Below, piece after piece: positions 22,690 to 34,050 of a stretch of 64,000 nt of DNA. The DNA is from Polytrichum commune (lineage: Eukaryota; Streptophyta; Polytrichopsida; Polytrichales; Polytrichaceae), in the NCBI GenBank assembly GCA_950295325.1, contig OX485804.1:70034033-70098032 (forward strand). Reading direction: 5' to 3'. The notes under the pieces are model-generated. The model was not told the DNA's origin, ran no database searches, and worked only from the letters and a program-made list of their open reading frames with translations. Each line of letters opens with the position of its first letter. The stretch's first letter is position 1. Made by a program: the position numbers and the translations under genes.

Positions 22690-23035
22690 ACTTTCCATAC
22701 ACAAACACTCCATAGACAAACTCACAAAACTAACAATCCCAAAATCCAGAATTTTAAAAACCTTATGAAAGACATACACCAGAACGCTATCACATACCTC
22801 ACGTACCTAGTACTAAACAAGAGAAAACTAGACAACAAACAAACACATGTCTCCCCCACCTTACCAAATTGGGATAACTAGTACATCACCAGAGCCCACC
22901 TCCTAAAGGAGGCATAACACCGTACACTGCATCACGGAATACCGTGATTAGTGTAAGGCCAACGGACTCATATTCATGCCGGTATTTATATACGGGCGTC
23001 GTTTTTTCTTCTACTTCATAACTTCTTAGAATGCA
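22690..23035 (+). mobile_element. 5'-truncated LINE copy (extreme 3' end)
   Basis: The frame ending near 22881 contains 'LVLNKRKLDNKQT', matching 'ILVHKRRLENRQT' at the C-terminus of the LINE copy at 1450-2340. It is followed by 'aggcataacacc', a perfect 7-bp hairpin ATCACGG/CCGTGAT (22931-22948), a near-perfect hairpin GCCGGTAT/ATACGGGC, and TTTTTTCTTCT. Confidence 0.75.
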
Positions 23036-23184
23036 TTCCCCACTTTGTGATAGAGATAGATGGGCATGGGCTCGATTATTGGTCATTTGAGGATGTTTAA
23101 GTCCATGTGCATGCACACACACACACACGAAAGACAGTGGGAAACTCTAGTGAGAAACTTTAATGTTGAACATTGAAGTTTCAA

Positions 23185-23542
23185 CTCGGGGGGGGGGGGG
23201 GGGGGGGGTAGTCATTGGTTGGAGTAGCAATATACGTGCAAACAAATGATAGGGTATTTTTAAAACATGGGGGCTAAAAATTATAAATGGACTTAAGAGT
23301 AATATAGGGTATCAAAAATGGCACTGGACATCTTTAAAGTACTATAGGGTATGGAATAATAGGTAATTTGGAATTAAAAGTAATGCAAGCCATTTTTCTA
23401 TTAACCCAAAGTAGAAATTTGCATAATGATAGGATGTGAAAAAAAGAAAGAATTGAAAGTAATACCCCCTTATAAAATAGTGGTTGTTCGCACCTATATC
23501 CTTAACTTTTTAACACACTACTACCCCCCCCCCCCCCCCGAG
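23185..23542. mobile_element. Non-autonomous hAT-like element, 358 bp, with long G/C runs in its ends
   Basis: It starts CTC followed by a G run of about 21 and ends with a C run of about 16 followed by GAG. The 8-bp repeat AGTTTCAA flanks it (23177-23184, 23543-23550). 'acgtgcaaac' occurs ~45 bp inside the left end, like the 'acgtgcg' of its relatives. Confidence 0.9.
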
Positions 23543-23690
23543 AGTTTCAAATGTTGAGGTGGATGTGTTCGAACCTCCACAAAGAGCCCATGAATCTCAC
23601 GTGTTGTGAATGTAAACGTTTCAAACTTGGATATGTATGTGTAGGATAGAAATCCATAGAGGTGCACTTATCTTGCTTTTCTTCATGCAG

Positions 23691-26600
23691 ACGGAGTTGA
23701 TACCCAAAGTGCAAGCTGCGTTGTTGATGATCGTAACTAAGGACGTGACAGGCCTCATTGGAAGGGGCCAATTTGAGGAGGCCTTACCCGTTGTGATGGA
23801 TGCCGTGTTGAAAGGCCAAGCCTTGTATTTTCCTCACGATCCCCTCAATCTCGTGCCCGTCTACCTTCTTGCGGTTCAGGTGCCCACCTGAACTTCTTAA
23901 AGCCTACAAGGACAAATTTGTTTAGTTAACACCTACTTTGGTTTCAAGATATCATAAGTGACATGACGTTCCATAAATTATGAGACTTACTAGGAAACAT
24001 GTATCCTCAATTATGGTTGTCCAAAGTTGGTCCAAAATAAGTTGGGGTTTGCCTTCTACAAACGGTAAGGGTTGTAGGGTGTCGCATGCTTGGTCTAGAG
24101 GGGTAACTCAACTTACTCGCCCATGAACCATACCGTGCTCTTTAGTCTAGCCTTATGTGGTAGAAATAAATGCTTTAGAAAACAAAAAATCCAGTCTTTG
24201 TATTTGTTTGTAAAATGTCAAGAGGGTTTTTGATATATCCATTCAAAATTTATTATGAGGCAGAAAATGTGCAGGTCAATGTTGCAACCAAGTTTTTTAA
24301 AAATCCTTTTCTTTTAATTGTGCTCAGAAGTTCAATCCCTTGTAAACTCTAGCACGTATATATTGGAAGTCAATACATCCACACAATTTATTTTCTTCAA
24401 ACTATTGAAGGTTGAGCTAAGTAGCGACATAAATCAAATCAACACATGTTGTTTTGCATAACCACACACTAAGCACATAAGGCCAATGCCCAACCAATGG
24501 GTTTGTATTCTTGTCAAAATTAACCCCTAAGCGTCCAAGATGCCCCATCTAGGCCTTGACATGCTCTAAAAGGTGTATTTGAGATGCATGATTTCAGTTT
24601 TTAGTTGATTGTGTCAAACTTAACCGTACCTAGATTTAACTTACTTATCAAGTGCACTTTCAAAACCATTTCAACACATTAACATATTGGAAGATTTGGG
24701 TCTAGATGCACTCCCACGGGTGCTTTGGGATGCAAATGCATATCTACCATATTGATCATTGATATCCGATTCATATACATTTAATTGTATATCCTTGACA
24801 TAAGATGACATGCATATTAAGGTTTCAAACCAATAAACATATGAAATATGATTTTAAGACTAGGTAGGGACTTGTACGGATTTTGTAAATGTGCCATTCA
24901 TTGACCACCTTAGACCTTAAAGAAAACACGATGGCCTCATCTTATCTTTCTTTCTTTCTTTCTTTTTAAAAGAAAATCCTTGCAAGGTTATCTCTCAAAA
25001 TTAATTGCAAAAGGGTCAACCATGCAGGTCAACTTGGGCTTAGGAAGGCCGGTGCAAAGTGAAGATTTGTTGGGGGTAGGTTCATGGTTGCTTTTGCAAG
25101 ACCGGTCGGACCAAAATAAGGATCCCATCCGCTCAGAGCTTAGTCGCCTCTTTGGACAACTCTCCATGCTAAATGTCCGAGCCGTTCTCCTCAATACTTG
25201 TAACTCCAAGCTATGATTTGGGTGAAAATATACTCAACAATATACCTTGTGCCCATACATACTAAGACTTGCACTGAACCAATCTATGGTCGTCCAGTCT
25301 TGCCTCGGTAGTAATGCCATAAAACCTACCACCGAAAGGTGGGATTAGTCTACAGGCGAAGAAGCTCCTCATTTATGCTTGCGTCCCATGAAAGCCGGTG
25401 TTATACTACAACCAAACTTGCAATGAAGCATGGTTGCTATCCAAGAATGTGGACTCTAAAAATACTAAGCAGAATTTTGCTGAATGTACCTTATAATATC
25501 CTAAGGCTACTGATAAAATGACCCTCTAGAACCTAATATATCTCTAAGCGATTTTGAATTCTAACTTGAACTCTAAAAGCAAATTCTAGGAAAACTTGTT
25601 CAATCATTGACCTACAATTTTGGTTAGGTTTTCATCATCATCATCATCATCATCATAATAATAATAGTAGGTGTTCGGTGTAGCCTGCAGAAGAACCATG
25701 AGCCAGCATTGAAGGCATTTGCAGAGGAAATATACTACAAGTCCCAGGAGTTTGGAGTTTATGATGTCCGCACGAGTGGGGCATTTTACAACCTCTCCAA
25801 AGTCTTCGTCGCTCTGGTACTGCACATCTGATGATGTTGTCAATAGCAGCAACACCTTCTCAATCAAATCATAGAGAGTAACATTGTGAGGTTTATGAGG
25901 CAGAAAGCACGAATGACGAGTCATCCATACGTTATATTGTTGGATATAGTCCCACGAAAGAAAGAAACTGTGATAAAAAAAATTGTAGTATAACTGTATG
26001 TCTACATTTGCATATGGGGTTGTGATGGAGTTGAATATGTGATTGGTTTGAATGTTCCAATCTGTTGAGCACTAAGTTATCAACATTCGCCTTTGCCCAA
26101 GAGCGAGCAATATAGAGCGCGAACAAATTAAATACTAAGCGCATGTGTCACCAGGTCCATTACAAATAATATTCAGAAGGGCGACAACGTTGTGGATTGC
26201 CTCCTAGTAGTCACTTGATTGGAATGATTATAAAGAACCCAGTAAGATATAAGTACGATGAGCATGTTCCTTTAATGCAAGCTCAAAGCTTTCATGGTTG
26301 CATTAAAAAGTCGCAAATGCAATGGCACTGTCGCCATTTGTGTGTTATATTTTGCATAAAACAATTTGTGACTATGCAAGTAATTTAAGTTGGATGTACT
26401 TAAACGGAACGCAGACAATAATAAACACACTAAATATTGCATTTAGTGTCACCAATTCCATTAAATTTGCTCAATACAAATTGTAAAACTCCTGTGTAGT
26501 GACACCAACACTAAATGTAAACCTCACAATTTTTTGACCTTCCATGTAGAAAAGTACAGGCATGATAGATTTGCGATGTTGTGATTACAGTCGCTTGCAA

Positions 26601-29484
26601 TTAAAATGATTTTCCATGCAAATTTCAGTCATCCATGACTATATTTCATTACATAAATGTTAAGTCGTTGAATATACCAAACTCTATTCCAATCATTGGC
26701 ATTTGGATGAACTAAAAGTAAGTTGGGATGACAATACTTGTTAAACTTATCCATTATAAAATGTCATTCGAAAAAGACACCACAAGGGCATAATACGCTA
26801 TATGATGCTAAATACAATATTTAGTGTAGCATGTAACTTTTCACTTGTTTAATCGTAGCATTACTTAACACCAAGGTGTTGCACCCCTATTGTCGGGAAT
26901 TTGAAGTTTTTATAAGTGCAATGCCCCACAAGGTGAATACAAAGTGAACAACCAAATGGGGGGGGGGGGGTCCGAGAATGTGGAGTGAACACACATGTCC
27001 GACTAAAACAATTCATGTTCATATTTATTAAATTGGCTAACCAACATGCGTGCATGTTGCATGGGACCCGACATTCGTGGGCTAGAATCTCCCTCCCTTA
27101 TATGTTTGGGACACACAACAACCTAGGGGGAGCATTCCCCTTTAGAATAGAGAATCCAACTCCTAGGCTAAGTAATGTTAAGATCTGGAGAATAATTTGG
27201 ACAACGGTAATATGGACATTTGTATTTAAATGACATGTGATTACGTGTGGGTCTAAGTAATGGCACTAGAAAGACATGTAATCAAAACAACTTGGACTAC
27301 GTGCTCAAAATGTGATGGCCATTCTAAGCTCCATAATCAACATGATTGGGGTACCTATATAATCCACTTAGTGAGCGCGTGAACGTTGGCTTTGATTATG
27401 AATATGACAAATCGTAGAACCTCTAACAATTACGAGGCAAATGGTTACGATCACGATTTGGATTTGCTAATCGTCTTGTATCAATCGCGTGTTTCACTGC
27501 TCGGGGAGAACCAGCGGTTCGTTGCGGTGGAGTTTGGGAAATAACTGGTTGAAGTTGGAGACTTCAGGAGAATTACCGATCATGGTAGAAGAATCCATAG
27601 ACTATACCCCAGATGAATGAAAGCAAAACGGGAAGATGTGAACATGTAAGCGGCAGGATTTAGAATCACTAGGATCTTGACCGACTATGCCCAAAAACTT
27701 CCCGGGCACTGGCGTGTTTCAGATCTCATGCGAGAAGTGGGTGCAGAGAGGAAAGTATCCGCCTGCCTCGCCTCGTTGCAAGTCTAACGGTATGTGGGAG
27801 GATCTGGTGACAGGGCCAAAAGGACAGTGCTGCATCGTTTTGGGATATTGTGGTGGAATCGTGGAAGGGTGCTCTGGAGGAGGTGATCCACCAGCTCCCT
27901 TCGTTACCTCCGCAAACACCGTGGGGGAAGGAGTGCTTCGCGGGCATTGGTGAACGCATGCAACCCAAGGACACCGTCCCGAAACTCGTCATCACAGAAG
28001 TGTGTGAGATGTTGCAAGTGGGCATCTCACCTTTTCGCGACCTCGTTCTCTACTTCTATATATTCTGAAACCACAGGATACCGAGCTTGCCTGATCTTAA
28101 TTGCATCGGCTTCCTTGAGGATTTGGCAACCGCTAAAACTTTAGTATGTAAGTGCCAATCTCACAGAAGCATGTGAAACCTTGTAGATTCCCACACTAGC
28201 TTGAAATGCATATAGGTTATACTCAAGGTGATATCTGCATGAAGATGAGAAGATAATGTTATCATGTTGACAACATCAAAATTCTCCGATTCGGATCAAA
28301 TACTGAGAACATTGCAATCGAATATGCAATAAGTCCAGATTATGGATGGACATGGAACAACTAGCTCATTGGTGAAAGGTCCGGGGTGCTTTTATCTCAC
28401 ATCATCAGCCCTGAGAGGTACAAAGGGTGCTCTTAAAAGTGAGATGGTCTAAGATGAAAGCCATGATTGTGCAACCTCATCCCCTCAAAATGAAGAATTT
28501 TTGAAATGGATTAGAAATAATAATTATTTATACAACGTCATTGTTATTTAATCTCGAGATGTGGAGGAAACCAAATTGCATGATTTTTTTCTTCAATTTT
28601 TCTTTCTAGAACTCTCATAGTATAATAATGATATGTGACTATGCATGCCAAACTTGGACCTATGTGTTGGGCAATGTATTGCATGAAACAAGTGAGAAAC
28701 ACATAATTTGTGAAAGTTACATATGGACATAAAATCTTACACTAGTGTATTTGTATGTTCCATGAAGCTTTTTAACTCCTCCTCTCACTCAAAACATGCA
28801 TACTACACAAATTGTGCAATTGACATAATGGCAAATTGCAAATAGGGTCATAGTTGACAAGATTGGCTTTAAATACATATTATGTAGGTAAAGAATATAA
28901 TTCACATACTTAATTATATTCAAATCAATGGATTGAACCATGCAAGCTGATTCTATGCAGTCTGAAATTTTAAAATTTCATCAACCTATCTAATATGATT
29001 TATTATTTCAATTGAAAGTGTTGGTCACACTTGCAATTCTGTTGATTGTTCACCCATAGAACTCGCTCATCATCGTACACCTAGACTAAGTTTTGGTCTA
29101 GTTTACATCTGCAAGCATGTCCTCAACTTACATATGAACTTAAGTTGATGCTCAAGAATGAAGCTACTTTCATTCACGGCTGGCATCATCTCTCTCCAGT
29201 CTACTTACGCAAAACTATGTTTATGAGTGCAGGTGATTTGCAAAATGAGAAGTGAATTGAAAGGCTTGGAACACATTAGTGTGGGTGAGGCGTGCTACGT
29301 GCTTGGCTTGGCATTCACTCAAGCCAACAAGAAAATGTTGGCGTTAGAGCATTTGCAGAAGGCTAATGATATTGTTAACAAATGCCAAAATATTCTTGTA
29401 GACCCAGAGTTGCACGAGAAGATCACAAGAGCTATCGAATGCCTTCTTGAGCCCTCATCTCCAAAATCGTCCCAACTGTCTTGA
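23691..29484 (+). CDS. ZMYND12-like TPR protein (axonemal/ciliary family), N-terminus missing
   Basis: Five exons join in phase 0: 23691-23879, 25028-25174, 25691-25816, 27814-28017, 29233-29484, giving 305 residues to a TGA stop. All junctions keep length against animal ZMYND12: 'ALP..ALY.P.DPLNLVPVYLLA' (exon 1), 'LGLGRPVQSED' (2), 'NHEPALKAFAEEIYY' and 'DVRTSGAFYNL' (3), 'VVESWKGAL' (4), 'VGEACYVLGLAF' (5). ZMYND12 works with TTC29 on sperm axonemes in animals and trypanosomes; in plants it would be expected only where sperm swim. The N-terminal MYND finger (about 50 residues) and first ATG were not found. A mini-exon candidate at 21150-21212 and the GC-rich frame at 22488 are upstream options without homology support. 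The exon 2 donor is AAT|GTCCGA, weak but phase-consistent. A CAT microsatellite sits 24 bp before exon 3. Confidence 0.8.
25631..25667. repeat. (CAT)n/(AAT)n microsatellite in an intron
   Basis: About nine CAT units then AAT units, ending 23 bp before the exon 3 acceptor of the ZMYND12-like gene. Confidence 0.9.
26429..26832. repeat. Possible small foldback element in an intron
   Basis: Both ends carry a short palindrome: 'cactaaatattgcatttagt' at the left and 'gctaaatacaatatttagtg' at the right. The ends are mutually inverted. No target duplication identified. Confidence 0.35.
27533..27715 (+). repeat. Dispersed repeat also found at 54066-54250
   Basis: Shared landmarks: 'gaaataactggtt(g/c)aagtt', 'gatcat', 'aacatgtaa', 'ggacactgg' (gggcactgg here). 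One frame gives 'WLKLETSGELPIMVEE' here with stops further on, suggesting decayed coding sequence of an unidentified transposable element. It lies in intron 3 of the ZMYND12-like gene. Confidence 0.55.
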
Positions 29485-31384
29485 CTTGAACTCCAGAAAT
29501 TGCTTCAGAAATATAAACCAAAAATAAGAAATGGGCAATAAAGTATGTGATATTACCATTTTCTGGTGTGAAATTCATCGTACAAAGTCAATGCTAGAAT
29601 GCAATGGTCCTTTCCAAATTACAAGTGTAACATCACATCTTTGGAGTGGTTGATTCCAAATAACCCAATGGGCTCTACTCCTATTAAACTTGAGAAGTTT
29701 GGGAATTTTTGAAATTTTATATGCGTCTCTCTAATCTCAATCAAGCTTGTGTGGGCCACACTGTTTTAGCATATGCAAGTATGTCCCAAGTTAGGGAACA
29801 CTACAAAAAAGCAACATTGTGTTGACAAGTTGATGGGTGATAGTCACTAATTGAGGTTTGAGCAGGTAATTCCTCACATTCTGGACACCAACTTTTCGCA
29901 TGGTACACAAACAAAACAAACATTACTCCACCAGATTCAAAGAGAAAAGGATGGCATTTATGAACCTAGGAAGGTGTTAACTCATCAACATTTGTGCATG
30001 AGACACATTTTGTAGGTGGAGAATACAAAGCTTTGAGCATGAAGGGGAAAAGTTCTTGCAACAGGATTCCCAATGCTTCATTTCATCAAAAACTAATGCC
30101 ATGCTTGTGCTTTCACCTGTGGTCCATCCATCTATCTATGGTGGGCATGTTTAGGCACCTTAAACCCATATGCTGAACTGAAGGTTGCCTTTCATAACAC
30201 ATATGTCCTAAAAATAACGATGTTCACCTCTCTAGCAAGAGGCAACACTTACTTGAGTAACAATGCTAAACACTGATACTTGTGAGATCCCTAGCAAACT
30301 TATCCATCGTGGATGAAGGGGTTCTAGTAAAAACAAGTCCCCTACAAGGTTGAGGACCGATTCATTCCATGTAGATTCACTAGACTAAGTTGGGATTTCT
30401 CATGTTCTTTATGGAGTCAAATCGCCTTAAGATATTCGTTTACAAGCTATAATGTAATCCATTGCATTTTCACCTCCCAAATGGATGAGTTTACGTAGAC
30501 CCCGCGACCCTAACCCCCTCAAAGGTCGATGTAGTATTTTTCCTTCCAAGTCGTTTATGTAATGTGAACAATACCTGCTAGTATCCAAAACAAACATGCA
30601 TAGCAAAAGTGAACAAAAATCTCATCCTCTGAACATCATAACGAGCATAAGGTTATCATAACCCTCATATTTGACGCACACTTTGACCTACACTTCAGTT
30701 GAAAGAAACACGTGTAAGTTCATTATAGAATCTCTATTCCATAATCTATAGTGATGCTAAAGGACCGATCCGTTGAGCTGATTCGTGTTCTTCTCATGTT
30801 ATAACATGAAAATTCCACTGGTGGACAATGCAGATAGGTTGTCAATTCCCTTCACAGACAAGCACTTATTCATCTCATTTTTATGGAAGTAGCTCTCCCA
30901 CAAATGATTTGGGAGCAAGATCCAGGACTTCTCCATGGAAATAATCAATTTAGAGTAGCACCAACCTAAGATGGAACTGGAAGATTGAAATCTCCTGGCA
31001 ATCTGCAATTCTTGAGTTGTAGAGGCTTGTCACTTGATTCTCCACCATAAGCAACCTCATTAAGGTATGTGGCCTTAATCAAACACTTCTCTCTGCACCC
31101 ACTTCTCGTAGGATATGAAACACACAACTATTGCGAGATGATTAAATTCATAAAGGTCCCCCCAATTATGTTGCCTATTGAACCTAGAATGGTTAGGAAA
31201 TTTTGAGCACATAGTCTAAACTCTTTCATGTCATTTCGGTGTCCTTTTTTGGATCCACAGCTAACCACATACCATTAAAATAAGTGTCCTTATACATCAA
31301 AAATCCTGGAAATTTCCTGGACCTCAAAAAAAAGAATGGGGATGGTGAGGAATGCAAGTTGTTTCATAATTTTATTCCATGTAT
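29485..31384. other. Intergenic, no gene seen
   Basis: Covers the 3' side of the ZMYND12-like gene. No coding frame, RNA or transposon boundary recognised. Confidence 0.45.
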
Positions 31385-31700
31385 ATGATAAATTATGTTT
31401 TCCCAAAGAGGCAAGTCAAACCCCGTACTTAGTAGAGTCTCCCTAATTCAAGCATCAGAATATCCTACTCTGGATATGAATGCACACAAAACGGTTAACT
31501 CAATGGCCCCAAAAAGTATCACAAGTGGTTTAAAACAACACCTATCTGGCCAATCACTGCATCTCACCTATCATTGCATCCTTTTCGGGCCACCACTCTT
31601 CCAATTAGCCAATTTGGGTCACACAAGAATCATTCTACCCCTAGCCTACTGCACCTGGTTATTCACCGTTTTCTGTTTTCCTGCCTTAAGCAGGATGATA
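31385..31700 (+). repeat. Dispersed repeat, inverted relative to 18345-18660
   Basis: See the partner entry. In this orientation it begins 'cccaaagaggcaagtcaaac' and ends near 'ttcaccgttttctgttttcc'. Confidence 0.65.
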
Positions 31701-33480
31701 TGATATATAGTTCTGAAGTCACGAAGGTCACACCCGGAATGTTGATGACAGTGCCAGCAAGGCGAATCAGGAAAGGCAGCAACCTTGAAAGCCAACCCTC
31801 AGAATTGATAAGATGCACAATATGCAACATTAATCCTGATTCCCAATTGGTCCATCATTCAAAATTTAGACAATCATTAGGTGATTAGAAATCTTGAGTG
31901 CAAAAGAGGCAACACACATTACCTATCTATATGCATCCATAGGTGAATGGAAAGACTCAAGTAACCCACATCAAGAACCATGGTCAGGATTGAACCTGCA
32001 ACAGACAATGTAATGGATAATTTGTCCCAAGAAATGTCAACATTGGACAGAACCAGCCTGAAGATAAAGTGTGAACCTTGACCTAGTAACACCAAACGAA
32101 ACAGCCAGATGTGCAATAACATGTGCCTGCGATGCAAAATACAGTAATACACAATGTGATGGAACACCACTCTCCCAGAATGACACAAGAAAAATGCTGT
32201 TCTCAAAAGTAAAATCAAGTTAAAGACCACAACAGGCTGCAGAGATCAATGCACATTCATCAAAATTGGGTACTGAAAATCCAGAAATGTGAGATATGAG
32301 AGAGTATACCTTCAGCTTGTGAATTTCTTCATTCGAAATAGTCTTCAACACCACCTTATATTGTACGCTAGGTAGTCAAGAATTTCTGTATTGATCACTT
32401 CCTGCTCCCAATCCCTCCCATCAAGTGCTTGGTGTTTTGTTTCCTGCTCTCCTTGTATTTCTTGCTCCCTTTCTACAATGTCTTGTTTGACGTACCTTGT
32501 CCAATTTGCCCAACCTTCTGGCTCTGTTCCTCAGCTTGCATCCTGATCAGGTCAAAATAATCTCCATGTCCACATCCCCTTGCTCTAGAGAATACAAGAT
32601 GATCACTTCTTGTAGCTACTCTAAACACTACTTCAGTTCTCTCTATTGTCCGCAACCTCACTTGCATGAACTCCATCTCCTGTATATTTCTTCACGCAAT
32701 GGCCCCACCTTGAAACTTGTAGTACAGAAAGTTCTAAACTTTTGAACTTCTGTTGTGACCATACCCATGTTCCTCATTAGAAATAATTGAACTCACAATT
32801 GGCACATACCACCCTAAACAACCAACAAATTACTCACTGTAATCTGAGAACAACAACACACCTCATGATGACAGAAGAATGCATTATTATATTTACTCAT
32901 CAGAACAGTACACTTCTTTTCTCTATCATGCTCTCAACCTCTTGTGTCTGCTTTGGGCTAAGACAAGAAGGTAAAAGCTTTTTTTGTAGTAATCAGGATA
33001 GTATCTAGCTCTATCCATTCACTGCAGATTCTCCTCCCATGAGTAAAGTCTATGACGTTGCATCAGGAATAAACCCCTTCAAACTAATGGAGGCACAAAA
33101 ACCTCCTCTGCCTTCTCAATAAAACCCAATTGTCCATAACCACCACCAGGGGTGTTGGAACTGTTGATATGGGTGGGTGCAGAAGTTGTCATCATTGTTC
33201 TCTGCAGAATCACCATGCTCTGAAAACCATTGGACCAACACAAGAATAAAGAAAGAGGAACTGCCATACAAGTGTCATATTGCAAATCAAGCTGATAGAA
33301 GGTTGAGGTATAGAAAACCAAGAATGCCCCATATTGATATCTTCCATTCCTATTTCAACCCGAAAGTACAAATACAAAGTACACAACACAAGGTGGCGAT
33401 CTCTTGTCAAGCTTTAATGTTCACAACTAGCAGAAAAATACAAACAATTCCACATTAAGTAGCTCTTATGCCAAGACAAA
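31701..33480. other. Intergenic, no gene seen
   Basis: Several open frames of 70-100 codons on both strands lack resemblance to known families and lack codon bias. Unannotated. Confidence 0.4.
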
Positions 33481-34050
33481 AAAAACTACTCTCTATAAAT
33501 TGCCAACGGCTAGAGCAGGATTTGGGGTTAGCACTATGCATCTGTACACGTTTCATCAACAACACTCAGCAACTGTACACCTGAGAAGTGGCATCCATAC
33601 TCGCAGATGAATAAAGCAGCAACAATCTTGGACAAGCTTTTTATCTTGCTTAAGCACCACCCTTGTCATCCAGCAAACTCAGCTTCCTCCCTCTCCCTGA
33701 TAATGTGCTCCATTCTTGTGAATGTGCGAGGAAGTTGCCAATATGGGGAATAAACAATTGCTGAGAGCTTGGTCGAACAATCATTATTGGACGATTTCCA
33801 GGTCCCCTTTCAAATGGACTGGAACTGGAGCTGTCTTTAAGTTGTCAAGTGGAGAAATTCATTGAACAAACCATGTAGCTGTGTGGTAGATAGGCTGATG
33901 TTGGAGGAAAATGGCTTTTCCATATTCACAAGATAGCCATTCAGTTTATAGTCAGTCCTCCTTGGAAGAACATGCACAATATACTGATGGTCGTAGAGTG
34001 ATGATTGTAGGGTAATGACTGATCCAATTACACATGGAACCCTCTCAATC
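33481..34050 (-). other. Probable 3' UTR/downstream region of the ATG18 gene
   Basis: Lies directly downstream of the ATG18 stop codon on the minus strand. No other feature seen; the polyadenylation site was not determined. Confidence 0.35.

Noticed and set aside
26950-26965. G run near 26957 as a fifth hAT-like end
   Set aside because: No partner end, no subterminal ACGTGCG and no 8-bp flanking repeat were found.
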